From: Begonia masoniana
Lineage: Eukaryota > Streptophyta > Magnoliopsida > Cucurbitales > Begoniaceae
Direction: 5' to 3'
Length of the DNA: 64,000 nucleotides
Assembly (NCBI GenBank): GCA_022432975.1
Contig: CM039510.1
Coordinates: forward strand, 33,846,454 to 33,910,453
The notes under the pieces were generated by a model. It searched no databases. It worked only from the letters and a program-made list of their open reading frames with translations, and was not told the DNA's origin. Below, piece after piece: positions 36,686-49,299 of this stretch; the stretch's first letter is position 1; each line of letters starts with the position of its first letter. The position numbers and the translations under genes are program-made.

Positions 36686-38397
36686 TAAATGACCCCAAAT
36701 GTTAAGACCTAAATTACACTTTACTCTTTAGATTATCACTATTTATATTATATTCTACGTATATACAATATATATGTTAATATATATTTACATTAATAAT
36801 TAAAGAATTTACATGAATTTTATAAATCACGTCACGTAATGTAAATATAAAAATTAATCAACAAAATTATTTATTTATTATATCAAATAAATGTTCATCA
36901 CATTTGTTTGTTGGGTACAATAATCCCTAACGTGATCTACAACAACGAATTCTTCCATTTCACATATTATAAAAACTCGTGTAAAAGTTTTCAATTCTTC
37001 TTTTTTTCCTTGCACATTCATTACATGTATGATAAATGTTGCTTCATTATCATTGTCTACGTCAAAACAACTAATATGGTATACAACATATAACCATGTA
37101 CGACTGTGACTAATACCAAAAAGTTACAACTAAAGCCATAAAATACTTGAGTAAAATTTGTAACTTACTCTTATTTTATAAACCACCTCAAAAAAAAAAA
37201 AAAATATGAGACGCTACTTCTATGCATCAATTTTTAAAAACTTGATGTATGCTATGCTACACACAAGGCCTGACATATGTTATGCAGTAGGGATAGTCAG
37301 TTAATTATAGATCGTATTTTTAATACATAAAATGATCTATTTTGGATTTAGTAAATTCCAACTAGTCAAACCTTGGATTTGCCTAAGTTGAAGAGTGATT
37401 GCTACGTATTAGAGATCTATCTATGCCTGAAAGGCTGCAATCCGAGATCAAACCCGTCCCGTCAGCAACTTCAAATTGTCTCTTCCCTCACAACAGTTTT
37501 CCAAAGTCTACATAACCTATCAGGCAACTCTTGTACCTCATGTAAACTGAGTAACACTCACAATGTCCACTACTACCATCACAACTTCCATACCATATGA
37601 TTTCAGTTTTCTTTCATAGAAATTTTCTATATCTAACTATTCCAAAATCACTGGACATTCACTCAGTAAATTTCTTCACGAGGACTAGTGATTACCATAG
37701 GAGATAATCTCATCAACGTATGTTCATCGAATTAGAAAATCATGATTTTTAGTTCTACTAAGTTCACAATTCATAATGTGGTTAAATGCATCATATCAAT
37801 CTCTAAGAATAATTATTGCGTGAAATTTTTATTTTTGTTTTCCTCTTTCTCTATATCGGGAGTACAAAATTTGAATAAATAGAGAACATTTTTTTTTTGT
37901 ATTTGTATGAATCAATATTATTACATTTCAATTCCTTTCCAATACTTCTCAAGAAAAATTCTGAATTAAATCCTAAATTGAGAGCTTATCCATGCGGTTA
38001 TGCACTCTTCGAATAGGAATCAATTTTCTGAAAGATTCTGGCTTTCGTGCTTTGGTCGGCCTCCGAAATCCTTACGATGACCGTAAAGTCCGCGGTAGCA
38101 ATGAGACCGGTTTGAAATAGCTTATCACAATCTTTTCACCTCCATGCAAAAGCACGCAACATGAAGACGTACTCCAATTTAGCAACTACTACAAAAGTTT
38201 ATTCATTTTTATTGATTATAACATTAGTTGCCGACCTAGCCTTTCCTTCTAATCATAGTACAGTTTCGAGACATGTCTTATGCAGTATGCTTAAGGAAAT
38301 AAAGAGTCTTCTGAACTTTAAGTATATCTTTTATCTTTAAGAATAATGTTTAGTGTATCATTAATTCATGAATAGAATTTTTTTAATAAAATAAAAA
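36686..38397. other. AT-rich intergenic stretch with a short copia RT remnant
   Basis: Apart from one copia-like piece near 37243-37302, I see only AT-rich sequence and short chance frames. Confidence 0.6.
37243..37302 (+). pseudogene. Short Ty1/copia RT remnant
   Basis: One frame reads LMYAMLHTRPDICYAVGIVS, the conserved stretch near the end of copia reverse transcriptase (normally followed by a RYQSNPG-like phrase). A stop follows immediately and I cannot extend the match, so this is a 60-bp relic. Confidence 0.65.
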
Positions 38398-38406
38398 TAG
38401 TTAAAA

Positions 38407-38570
38407 GGGAAAGGTACCATTTAGACTCCAACGTATGGGGTCAGTGACCATTTGGTACCTAACATTTGTTTTGTACCCAATCAAACCCTATCGTATAAAA
38501 CGTTTGCAATTCAAACCATACCGTCAATTTTTCAGTTAAAATTGACAGATGTCCTTTTAAAATTACCAAA

Positions 38571-38571
<1 letters not shown>
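38407..38571. repeat. Left terminal inverted repeat of the Pack-MULE
   Basis: 165 bp, beginning GGGAAAGGTACCATTTAGAC. It matches the reverse complement of 39497-39661 with scattered differences. Confidence 0.92.

Positions 38572-38644
<73 letters not shown>
38572..38644. repeat. (CT)n microsatellite inside the left arm
   Basis: About 36 CT dinucleotides without interruption, mirrored by (GA)n on the right arm, so the repeat is part of the inverted structure. Confidence 0.97.
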
Positions 38645-38646
<2 letters not shown>

Positions 38647-38776
38647 AACAGAGGTCGAAGATTCAATCCATTGCCCAGATTGTGGAGGGGGATTTGTCGA
38701 AGAAATCTGTATTCCGAGTCGGTCCCCAGTTCACCATTAGTGCCTGCCCATCTAAGTTTCCTTCCGTCGACTTTAT

Positions 38777-39357
38777 TTGTGCTCGTGGTCTCTGCTGGTA
38801 TCCGCCGCAATAGCCGCTCTGGCCAGCGATGGCACCACCAGTGAACTTGATCAGACGCCTTCTTGGGCTGTTGCCAGTGTATGTGCCGTCATCATTCTTA
38901 TTTCACTCGGCTTGAAAAAAGTCCTTCACAAACTCGGAGCCGTACGCATCGTTTTTCTCTATTTTCTTTTCTAGTTTGTATTTCTAATTCGCTGTCTTCC
39001 TAAATTGCAATTTCTTCTTTTACAGTGGTTTACAGAAAGGCAGAAGAAAGCTTTGTTCGAGGCACTGGAGAAAGTCAAAGTCGGTAAGGCTTCTTTTTTT
39101 GAGTTCCTGATTGTGTTCTTCCCTGAAATCATACTTTGATTTACTGTTTCTGATAATATTCTCGTGTTCTTGATCTAATATGTTTTACCCTTTTATTTTC
39201 ATTCATCAGAGCTGATGATTCTGGGCTTCATTTCGCTTCTCCTCACCTTTGAAGGTTGCAGACACTTTGCTGCCATGCCCTGCTCAGACAACAACAGCTG
39301 CAGGACATCGCCGGAAATTATTATGGTATGGTCGGAGATTTTTAGCTGCTGGTAGTA
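38777..39357 (+). pseudogene. MLO-like: Captured MLO-like gene fragment (N-terminal region, introns kept)
   Basis: Exon 1 (to 38941) encodes ELDQTPSWAVASVCAVIIL and a first membrane segment, ending KKVLHKLGA with a GT donor. Exon 2 (39026-39083) encodes WFTERQKKALFEALEKVK. Exon 3 (from 39210) encodes ELMILGFISLLLTFE, then, after an apparent short internal deletion, KVADTLLPCP and HRRKLLWYGRRFLAAG. This is the order and spacing of the N-terminus of MLO, the seven-transmembrane plant protein family that includes powdery-mildew susceptibility genes. Introns of 84 and 126 bp have GT...AG ends, so capture was from DNA. All later membrane segments and the calmodulin-binding tail are missing. No upstream ATG in frame is clear. 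Confidence 0.9.
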
Positions 39358-39377
39358 GCACGGTTTGGTCTTCGGCC

Positions 39378-39661
<284 letters not shown>

Positions 39662-39670
39662 TAGTTAAAA

Positions 39671-40326
39671 TAATAGATTTCTTGTAGTGAACGGAACGTT
39701 ACAAGAACTAGTCGTCGTCTCAAATTTAACACATCGATTTAAATTCGTGTAATCATCTATCCAAATTTAAGAACACAATATCCAAAAAGAAAATAGAATA
39801 AAAGTAAAAGAACAGATAGACAAAATCCATAACACTATATTAACTTGTGTTATAATTTTGGATATTGACAAGTAATATTCACAAATTACGAGCAAAAATG
39901 AAGTCCTATTACTCCTTGAGCATGACCAACTAATATAAACAGAACTAAAGATTCTGAAGAACATGGGCACAAAAAAAAAAAAAACTTGTACACTGACTGC
40001 ACAACATATACACAGTCTCACAATCAAGTCCTAACTCCTTGGTATTCTATTGTTTGTTTTCTTTCCAAACAATGGAGACATTCCCCCCATGATGTAGGTC
40101 GAGATTCGTTTGTTTTTCCATTTGGATCTTCGGTTTTGGCTTGATTTTCAAGGAAATAAACGCCGATCTTACTTTGATCATGGAATGCGCTGCCTGTTAG
40201 CTGATCGAAGTAGAGTTGCTTTTCGGACAATCCATAGTGAAATGATCAGATGCGATAGTGGAATGGTTAAAAAGTTTCCATCTTTCGCTTAGCAACAATG
40301 TGACCATGCATGGACCAATGCGAAAA
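39671..40326. other. Spacer and probable 3' UTR of the WD40 gene
   Basis: AT-rich, with an A-tract at about 39970-39984. The minus-strand 3' UTR of the WD40 gene must lie in the right part; I cannot fix its polyadenylation site. Confidence 0.5.
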
Positions 40327-41407
40327 CTAAAGCTCCACAGGCAATCCATAATTGTGAAATGTCCTAATCGTTCCATCCAATCCAGCACTGACAATAACGA
40401 GCCCCCACGTTTCTGACTTAACAAATGGGTCGATTGAGTTGATGGCATGGCTGTGCAGTAGGTCAGAGACGCCATCTTCTTCAGCCAGAGAATTCAATCG
40501 AGGAAGAAGAAGCTCTTCTGGCCATGTTTTAGAGTCTTTGCAGGTGCCGTCCGCAAATAACCAATTACTCAATGAAAAACGCTTTGAATCTCTACTCAAG
40601 AAAGAGGAATTAGGGTCGTCCTTAAAACTACGAAAACTTCCACCATCACTTTGATTGCCTTTCCACGGAATCGCAACAGAAACACCTTCCAAGAAGAAAT
40701 GCTCACATGATGTAATGGATTTTTTCCGTTTCATCATCCATTCTGGGAAATTGAGTTTATCGTGATTCCAAATGTAAACACGAGAGTCGTGTCCGACAGA
40801 GATGATATGTTTCTCGCTCGGAGTAAACGAACCAGACATTTGACTTACCCGAGTTTGGAAGACCTGTTTCAAAGTTTAACATGGATTTAGAGCAATAGAA
40901 ATAAACTCAAAGAAATTTGATTTGATAAAAAAAAAAATGATTGAAATCTATGCATGTACATTCTAACAACACTTAATTCAGTGAATCGAAATATTAAATA
41001 ATAGGTCAAAGAATAAATATAAAATGTTTATATCAAAAGATACAGCAATCAAGGTGATGAGAATGTGTATCTAGTTTTGATTTGTATTAAATAAGGGTTG
41101 ATATATAGTTTTATAGAAAGCACATGCACTTGTTTAGAAAGTCAACACTTAATCTTTATTAACAAATAAATTAAACGAAATTGAATTCGACATAACAACG
41201 GAAAAAGCGATCAATGAAGACGAATTCATTGACTAGGATAATTCTTGACATATATAAATTTCTTGAGTTCAACATGAAAAATATAATTTTAATAAAAGAG
41301 AGTGCATGTATAACAGACTATAAATGTACTAAACCAACCAAATAAAACTGAATAATCAAAGTAGAATCAGACTCAAATTATACAAAAATAAATGATGTTG
41401 TAATTTG

Positions 41408-41446
<39 letters not shown>

Positions 41447-43344
41447 AAATGATAAGAACATTGTACGCTATATTATATCGATAAAATTTGAAAATCAAAA
41501 GATTTCTACCTTTATATTTGTGAATGATGTCAAGCCCATCGAAAATATAGACTTTAGAGTCTTCTGATGTTACCATAACTCTTCGATCGTTGTCACGAGA
41601 AAACTGGATGTAAAAATACACAAAAAATAAATGAGGAAATGTTTCATAAAGAAGCATGAAATGGAATTGAAACAACAGCATGGTCCAGATGTTAAACCTG
41701 TATTCCAGTGATGCTTTTGCCCAATCCTTTCTTTTTTCCTTGAATATTTATCTGTCCATATAGCTGCAGATAATCATCTACACAACAATTAAACAAAAAT
41801 CTAATTAATAATCATGAATTAGAAGGAAATCAAAAACAAGAAATGCGTATAAAAAATAAATAGTAAAAAAATCCTGCAAAAAATCTACCTGCAAATGAGT
41901 AGAAGCGGCAAGATCCAGTGACAGAACCGACGATAAATCCCTGATTACAAAGAAGTCGAGAATATTAGAAAAGCTAATTTTGGTGATTAACATTTTTGCA
42001 AATTTGGAAAAGAATAATGCCTTTGCATCTGGTTGGTACGATATAGCAGTAATTACATCTCGTGTATCGACCCAGTCGACCACCCGCTTTTCCTTTAGAC
42101 CCCAAATCCGAACTTTTCCATCAACAGATCCAGATATAAAATAGGTTTCATCAGCAGGATTGAGCTGGATGCAAGTAACTAATACATATGCAGGAAGAAA
42201 AGTTAAATTATGACAAATGGAAGAACAAAATGAATCATGAAAATAAATATTATTATTCTAACTCATTCTTACCATAGTTTTTGTGATGAAAAACATTTAA
42301 ACAGCTTTCCGAACCCACTTTCCAGAATCGAACAGTTTTATCCATCGAAGATGAAAGAAGACACTGCACAAGTATATTTCAAGTTTAGCTTTCCTTCAAT
42401 AAAAACTGCTAATAATGAAGAGACTCTTTGGTTGAGATTTTACTTACAGTGGAATTGGTCCAAGCCAAGTCTAAGACATCGCCGGAGTGACCATGAAACT
42501 CTTGGACAGGTGACTCTTCTATCCGAAAAAGTTTGTCTGGAACCACTACAGTAGTGCTGCCTGTTTCTTTGCAGCAAAATTTTTCTTTTTTCCAGTCCTG
42601 TTTCTACCCAAATTGCCTTCAGGTGTCAAAAAATTACCCAAAGCATCATCGTAAGTTACCCGCCAAACACAGCACAATTCCATCTTTGCCTCCACTCGCA
42701 AGGAACTGACCGTCAAGACTGAATGCCATCGTCCAAATTGATCCCTTGTGTGCATGAAAGATCTGTCTATGATAAAGAGCTGAGAATTCCATGCATTTTT
42801 TTTTGTTTTGCTTCACCTTCATCCTCAATCTCGGGTTGAATTCCTCATCAAAAGTTTTTTTATATCCACTTTTGCTCAGAAGAAACTTCCACCAGCTCTT
42901 TATTTTCATTTCCTTTACATCAAAACTCTGATTTTCCTCTCCTCCTGCCTCTGCTTGGCTTTGTACAAACCGCGGGGAAGAAGATGAAAGCTCGGTTTCA
43001 TCTTCATTTTGCTCTTCTACTTCTTTATACGTAGAAGTTGGCGAATTGCAAGAGCTCGAAACTGCTCCACTTTGATCGGTCAACCTCTCCAATCCCGTTG
43101 TTTTCGAAGAAGAATTAACCTCCATGGCAATATCCTCAGTACAAAGCTTAGGTGAAGCAAATTCGGATAATCCCATTCCTTGCAGAAAACGCTCACGCCT
43201 TTTGTCTACACTCTGTGGCTCTTTCATCCATATTTCATAGCCCATCTCTTCTTTTCCTCCAAAACAATCCTCCATTGGCAGACAATCTGTCGAGTCGAAG
43301 AAAACTTCTTCTTCATCAGAACTCCGCATGACTCCTGAATCCAT
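40327..43344 (-). CDS. WD40-repeat (transducin-like) protein, eight coding exons, three apparent frameshifts
   Basis: Start codon at 43344 ([18 protein letters not shown]). Exons by splice sites: 43344-42448, 42363-42273, 42178-42021, 41940-41889, 41777-41698, 41603-41510 and 40863-40327 (seven acceptor-supported blocks; the first may include more than one if the frame breaks hide introns). Seven WD-type repeats can be traced, from [20 protein letters not shown] through [15 protein letters not shown], [15 protein letters not shown] and [14 protein letters not shown] to [15 protein letters not shown], predicting one beta-propeller after an acidic, serine-rich N-terminus of about 200 residues. 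Layout resembles plant WDR44-like proteins; the molecular role is unknown. Reading is broken by single-base shifts near 42672, 42575-42595 and 40840-40850. One intron has a GC donor. Confidence 0.88.
41413..41442. repeat. A30 homopolymer in a WD40 intron
   Basis: About 30 consecutive A on the plus strand in the intron between 41510 and 40863; length is unreliable in most sequencing. Confidence 0.9.
41941..42020 (-). other. GC-AG intron in the WD40 gene
   Basis: The reading ..YQPDAK stops at AAAG|GCATTA and resumes at AATCAG|GGATTTATCG with the expected [16 protein letters not shown]. No GT lies at a position that would keep the frame, so the donor is GC. The rest of the donor fits the GC-intron consensus poorly, so it may be a mutated site. 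Confidence 0.6.
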
Positions 43345-44100
43345 GACAAGGAAAAGCTACAGTGAATATACTTACCCACCCTTAAATACTAGCCAAAGCC
43401 CAAGAATCACGGACCGAGTTCTGCTCAAAACTAGGATTAAACAATGCATACTTAAGCTTTTTCAATGCGGTAAACAAATGAAGCTAAACAATGGGATCCA
43501 CAGTTTCTATCGAGTCAGCTTCAGAATAATATAAAAATTTAAGCATAGCAAACAAGAGAAACCAACAATTCTCCACCTGTTTTAGAAGCTTAATCTATAA
43601 GAGTTGAAACAAAAAACTTGAATTTAAAGAAAGAAAAAACACCAAAATAAACGAAAGTTTAACAATAATCAAATGCAGAAAACATACTCCAAAGCTTCAA
43701 GGTTCGAAGACTGTACCTCGATTCTAACACAGAAATTTTTAACGCGTTCACCGACCTTCATTGATTAGGGCTAATGCAACATCTTAAGAGTCAAATTTTC
43801 TAACTTGAAGCACATGTAAAACACACCCAAATCCGCTCAAGTTCTTTGCATTGAACCCTAAATGGAATTTGAAGCATTGCCCTCGGAGTTTTAATAATAA
43901 CTGAGAAAATGGCGGATGAAGGAAAGGGAAAGAAAGCGAAAATGGTGGGGAGAGGAAATGAAAACAACGTCGAGATCTGTTTTTGACGAGCACGACCGAC
44001 AAAAATAAAATTTGAGCGAAGCCGTACAGAAGCCTACGATTCTGCTTCTGCAACCACGTCTCTATAAAGCAATCCCTTTATTTTTCTATTTCGCCATAAA
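43345..44100 (-). promoter_or_regulatory. 5' UTR and promoter region of the WD40 gene
   Basis: The sequence upstream of the start codon has no competing long frame. An AG-rich, purine-biased stretch at 43910-43970 (plus strand) could be leader. No TATA box can be assigned with confidence. Confidence 0.4.
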
Positions 44101-47100
44101 CAGACTATCTTTGTGAAGAAGAGCAGCAGATCGAAAAGTTCATAATGAAGATTTCGGCAAATACCCAGTTCAGGATATCGCGAGAAAATTTATTGAAAAT
44201 CGGACGAAATCGTTGGGAAAGCTATATTGTCACTGTCTATGGGAGTAGACGCACAGAAATAATTATGGTAAGTTTCATGAAATCCTAGATTTTTTTGAAA
44301 TAATGGATTGGATAAGCATTTCTTAAGACTTAATTAGAAGTTAATTTCGCAGTTTGGGAGTTTATGAAAGCAAGATAGACAACTAATGGAGATTAAAGGC
44401 ATTGATGGAGAATTAACGAACATAAGAGGAGGTGAAAAACCACTCAGACTCAGACAGCCTGTCTGAGAAAGATTTTGATACTACTTCGAGTAGCCATTAC
44501 TGACCTACTGATCCTAAAAGAAAAATTAAAGAGAGAGAGTCCCCAGCTATGGAAAGCAATCATGACAGAACCAGGATAAAAATCATTCCTTAAGGTAGAT
44601 CCAGTATCTAGGGATTTATCAACTTTCACTTATTCTATATGGAACTTTCACTTCTTTTCTGTCGATACGAGACTCTCTACGTCTGTCCACAAATATAGTG
44701 TGATAAGTTTTTCGTCCACACATATAGTGTGATAGATTTTTCTTTCACGTCAAGCGTGTTAGGTGGTATTTAATCCTCACATCGTACAGAGTTTTTAACT
44801 CTGATATCATGACAGAATGAGAGGGGTAGAACGCATTTTAAAAGATAGCTCAATGATAGAGAAAATTCCTACTGGACCTTTTATTTTTTCTCCAACGCGA
44901 CATAGAGATCTCTTTCTCTCTCCTCTTTTCTTTTATTTTCAGGTCCAAAGTGAAGAAACTTTCTTGAACTACGTATAGAAGAATGTGTTTTCCGCCATTA
45001 AAACTTGGTTATGGGTGTGCACGAACCAGAATCTGGTTCTGAATTCTCGATTATCACATGCAAGATGCAATCAAATTAAAGAAGGCAGTCCTCCTTTGTT
45101 TCCTATTTTCAGCCTCTAGCTCGGTTTCGAACCTCAAAGAAATTAAAATTACTTTCATTGTTTAAGATCAAATATTTTGATCTGTTCTCAACTCTAAAAA
45201 TCATTAATCTGCACGAACCGAAGAAACTGATACATGAAAAAATAAATCACCGAAAAATCAGGTTTTTTTTTTTTCAATTTTTTTAATTTTGAGCCCATAG
45301 TTGAATCAAATTTTAAATTTTTACTCCTAAATCAATAATTTGAACTATAAACTCAAAATAGCTCCAAATTTGAGTGTTTTGTGAAGATAGTTTGTCCACT
45401 TATTTTCTTGTTAGTAACTTAAACGATCAAAAGAAGTAAGTCCAAGTTGAAAAAAAAAAGTAACACTATATTTACTTTCTTATTATACCCTCTTAAAACA
45501 CTTGTTGACGTATCGAGTAATACTTTGTACAATTAATATAATAAATTATAAATAGTTAATTTATCACATTAATTGTACTAATTATTGCTTGACACGTCAA
45601 TAAATATTTTAAGATGATAGAATAAGATGTTAAACGTAGCATTACTCTTTTTTCAATCTTAGTTCAACTCAGACTTATTTCTTATGAATGTTTCAATTAC
45701 AAACAAAAATAAAAAATAAAAGGACAAACTATCCTCACAGAACACTCAAAATTACAGTCACTTTTCTATCTATCTACGATCTCCCTCCTTAGACTTGCAC
45801 CTCTATCAGACTTTCTTTGAATTCAGGGCACCCGCTCCACCAAGAATGATCGTATTGTCTTTGATCGGCATGGAAAAAATTATTTTCAATTTCTCCAACT
45901 GTACAACTAATGAGTTTGTACTAATGGATTCTTGGTATTTTCCCATGAAACGTAGCGTATAAACTTAGTATTACCAATAACCAAATCCTCAATTAAGATT
46001 TCAAATCAAAGTTATTCCAAGTTTCTGCTTTTTATTTGTTGTATAAACCATTGAGTTCTAATAGCATCTGCTTTCTGTTGATGGGTTTGGTTTTAGATCT
46101 TTCATTGTTGAAGTTTTGTTTGCTTATTAACGGTTGGATATGGTTTATAAGGCTTATATGTGTACAGTAATCATATATTATTCTCTAAGTGTTAAATAAT
46201 AGACTTTGAGCGTCCAATAGAACATGGATCTTAATATGATTATAGTTATATTATGTTATAGTTCGGAAAGTCAAATAATAACAATCATAATTCACTCTAC
46301 TGTCCGTCATCTTAGAGTCTAAAAACACATAGGAAAGTCTCTCATGAAACTTTTGATCCCGAAAAATTGATTATTGTGAGATCCATAATCGACGATAGAT
46401 TTGAGAAATCCGAGTGTAAAAGCTTTCTTGAATTTCATCCTAACATGAACCATATAAGATAATTAGTAACTAATATGCGTTGGATAGAGCCTTTTGCTAT
46501 TTTTTTGTCAACTAATTTTTTTGTCAACTAATTGATTTTCATGATTGGACAAATATATTGGTGTTAAAGAATAAAGAGTGATGTTTGACTTGACGAGACA
46601 AATATTCATTTGGGCCCGGGTCCAATAATAGCTAATATTTGAATGATAAACTATATATTAGTCTTTAAATTTAGATAGAAAACAAATGCATCTTTAAATT
46701 TTTTTAAAGTAAATAATTTATGAATTTAAAGGCATTAGCAATTAAGTCATCAAAAAATATCACATTTTTGTTATATATTTTTCTCCGTTGGACATAAAGC
46801 AAAATAACATCTATTAGAACAATTTTGGAGATTCTGTACAAGGAGTTTTTCAACTTATCTCTCCATAAAAATAGCTAAAATTATCAAAATTATTATGTTG
46901 GGAGTTGTTTCTCTCTAAAAATCATCCAACGAAAAAGATCATGAGACAAAAATATGATTTTTTGAGGCCTCAACTAACGACAGAAAAAGTTCAAGGACAC
47001 AGTTGCTCTTCGCCCTCAACTTTGGAGGTTAATACGTACTTTACCCGTCTTTAAACTAGATTTGAAATGTTATAATCATGATTTAAATAAATTTGAATTA

Positions 47101-48500
47101 GGCTTGGAAAATTATTTAATAATTCTTTGTAAGAGATTATTATCTATTTCAATCCTAAAACTTGAGAGTCATGGATTCTTATCCATGCATGTTATTTGAC
47201 ATATACACGTACATAATCAATCTAAGGGTCCATGGGGTCGTAACGAATTTTATTTCATGTCTTCTTCTTTCTGTTTTTAACTTTTTTCAAAGTCAATTAT
47301 TTAGTATTTCAAATTCAAGATAATATCTAAACCTATTTGAACTTTGTGAAAAGATAACATCTAGGATTCAAACATTTGAATAAACAATGTAAAAAGAAAA
47401 TATATGATAAAAAAATTGTAAATACAAAAATAATTTTAGGGCTAAGTTGTTGTAATTTATGGGGTATCCTTCATTTAAAGTGATATTTTTTACTATTCGA
47501 TCATTCCTTCGACCTGGTAAATCGTAATAGCAATTAGTTTTGAGATTCATCAATTTAAATTTGAGGATCAAATAGTCTATATTCATCAATTTAAATTTGA
47601 GGATCAAATAGTCTATATTCATAATGGTTAGGACAAGATCAATCTACATGAAAAAAGTATTCATCGACCTCTAGACGTTTTTTTCAATAATCCAAGTCCT
47701 CTCATCTTTTACCATCTATTTGTGATAATGATTTAAAATTATGTGACTCAACCTCATGTTATGAATGCCAAATTTATTTGTAATTTTCTCCCATGATATG
47801 TCACACTCAGCCTCTTGTTTTAGATATTATTTCAAATTATTAACTTTTCAATCCAAACGTGTTAATTATTGGAAGCAAAACACCAAGTAAATAGCAACTT
47901 CTTTTGAGCATTTTCTCCACATTTTTCTCACCAAACCATTCGCAATTTTAAATGATTGATTTTTTGCAATATTATAAAACTCATAGTGGTGATGAATAGA
48001 TGACAATTTGTTTGCAGTGCCACCTACATCGACTTGCTATCAAAACTGGAGTGCGACATCCAATAAAGATATACGATATATATTGATATACTATTTAATT
48101 TACATTGCTTCTAGAGATAAGAATAAGAAGATTTATTAGTATAAGTAATCTATTTAAAATTATCTTGCGCTATTTGATTGTCGTTTGTGACATCACTTAA
48201 CCATAAAGCTTCTATAAACATCAAGAAATCTCACTGGGTCAGCCTCATCAAATGGGCCCCAAGACGTTGTTTTGCCCAAGGCAAGGCTGGGCAGGGCTTG
48301 GTCTGAGGTCGCGTTCCATTTTTTTTTCCTAAGGTCAGGTCAAGGTTTGGCCTCGAACAATACCCTAGCTTAAAAATTTTGAAGGCTGGCCCGAAGGTCA
48401 AAGAACGAGGTCCATGTCCAAGGTCAGGCTTAGAGGCAGGAGATGAGGAGAGGGCTTTCAGGTTTCACTAGTTCGGTCTTTCCTTTTCGATTACCCAAAG
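44101..48500. other. AT-rich intergenic region without recognisable genes
   Basis: I see no credible coding frame. Small items are CTCTGATATCATGACA near 44799, which resembles a primer-site complement of an LTR element without clear LTRs, and a twice-repeated TTTTTTTGTCAACTAAT near 46500. Confidence 0.6.
47545..47616. repeat. 36-bp perfect tandem duplication
   Basis: The 36 bases starting ATTCATCAATTTAAATTTG occur twice without change (47545-47580, 47581-47616). Confidence 0.95.
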
Positions 48501-48506
48501 AGGGCA

Positions 48507-48776
48507 ATGCATGATGTGTCCATCGCCTTGTCAATTAATAACGATGAGTCATGCTCACATTACTGCAACGAAGACCAAAACTCACATAGTCGCGTCTTTC
48601 CTTTGTTAAGTAACAAAACTAGTGACGACATGTGGCTTTTTGGTATTAGAATTAAACTCACTAATATTGAGGCTCATTCATCCCATTATGTGGAATCTAT
48701 CGTCACACTACACATAACTCCTTCTCCAACAAAATTTTTATCATCAAACTCCAATAAATGTATATATGATGCATAG
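48507..48776 (+). pseudogene. Possible remnant of a one-repeat MYB-like first exon
   Basis: An 89-codon frame includes SCSHYCNEDQNSHSRVFP, then DDMWLFGIRI and AHSSHY. Plant one-repeat MYB proteins (DIV/MYBS type) begin with a CSHC..GHNSRTC knuckle followed by a KLFGVR(L/I) phrase and a serine-rich stretch, in the same order and spacing. The glycine and last cysteine of the knuckle are not kept, and no MYB domain follows. I regard this as a decayed copy or chance; the family link is an inference from two short motifs. Confidence 0.35.
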
Positions 48777-49299
48777 ATAATTAATCTTTGTAGAGAAAAG
48801 TAAGAAAATAAATAATATGGATACAATGTCTAGATGTTTTAAAATGAGTCTAATAAGCTAAGTCTCGCCTAAAAATTTTAACTCATCAAACATAACAAGT
48901 TGACGAACTGGGGCCAATGAGTCTAGCAAGCTTAATAAACCTAGTCTAACAACACAATTGAAAAAAAAAATTAATTGAGTCAACTCAAGTTAAAAGAGCT
49001 AAGCAAACGAACTAAATGAGTTGAGCTTAAGAAGCTATGATTGCATATAAATTTATTTTCAACTTGTATTTTTAAAGCATATATATTATATTTATTTTCC
49101 TATTAAATTTATAATTTCATTGCAGTATTAATATGTATTGATTAATTTATTAATATAAAAAATTCTTCGTATAATTAAAGAAAAAAAAAATATGCTATAA
49201 TAAATAACTATCTTTTTACATTTATTTTTATATTGTATATATTTATCTCCGATTGACAAAATTGGGTTAGGCGGCTCAACAATTTGAGTCTATGGTGAG

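Noticed and set aside
43328..44053. Small frames upstream of the WD40 start
   Set aside because: They are short, lack motifs and lie in the likely leader and promoter.
44780..44830. A primer-site-like CTCTGATATCATG as evidence for another LTR element
   Set aside because: No paired LTR, gag or pol is near it, so a single 13-base resemblance is not enough.
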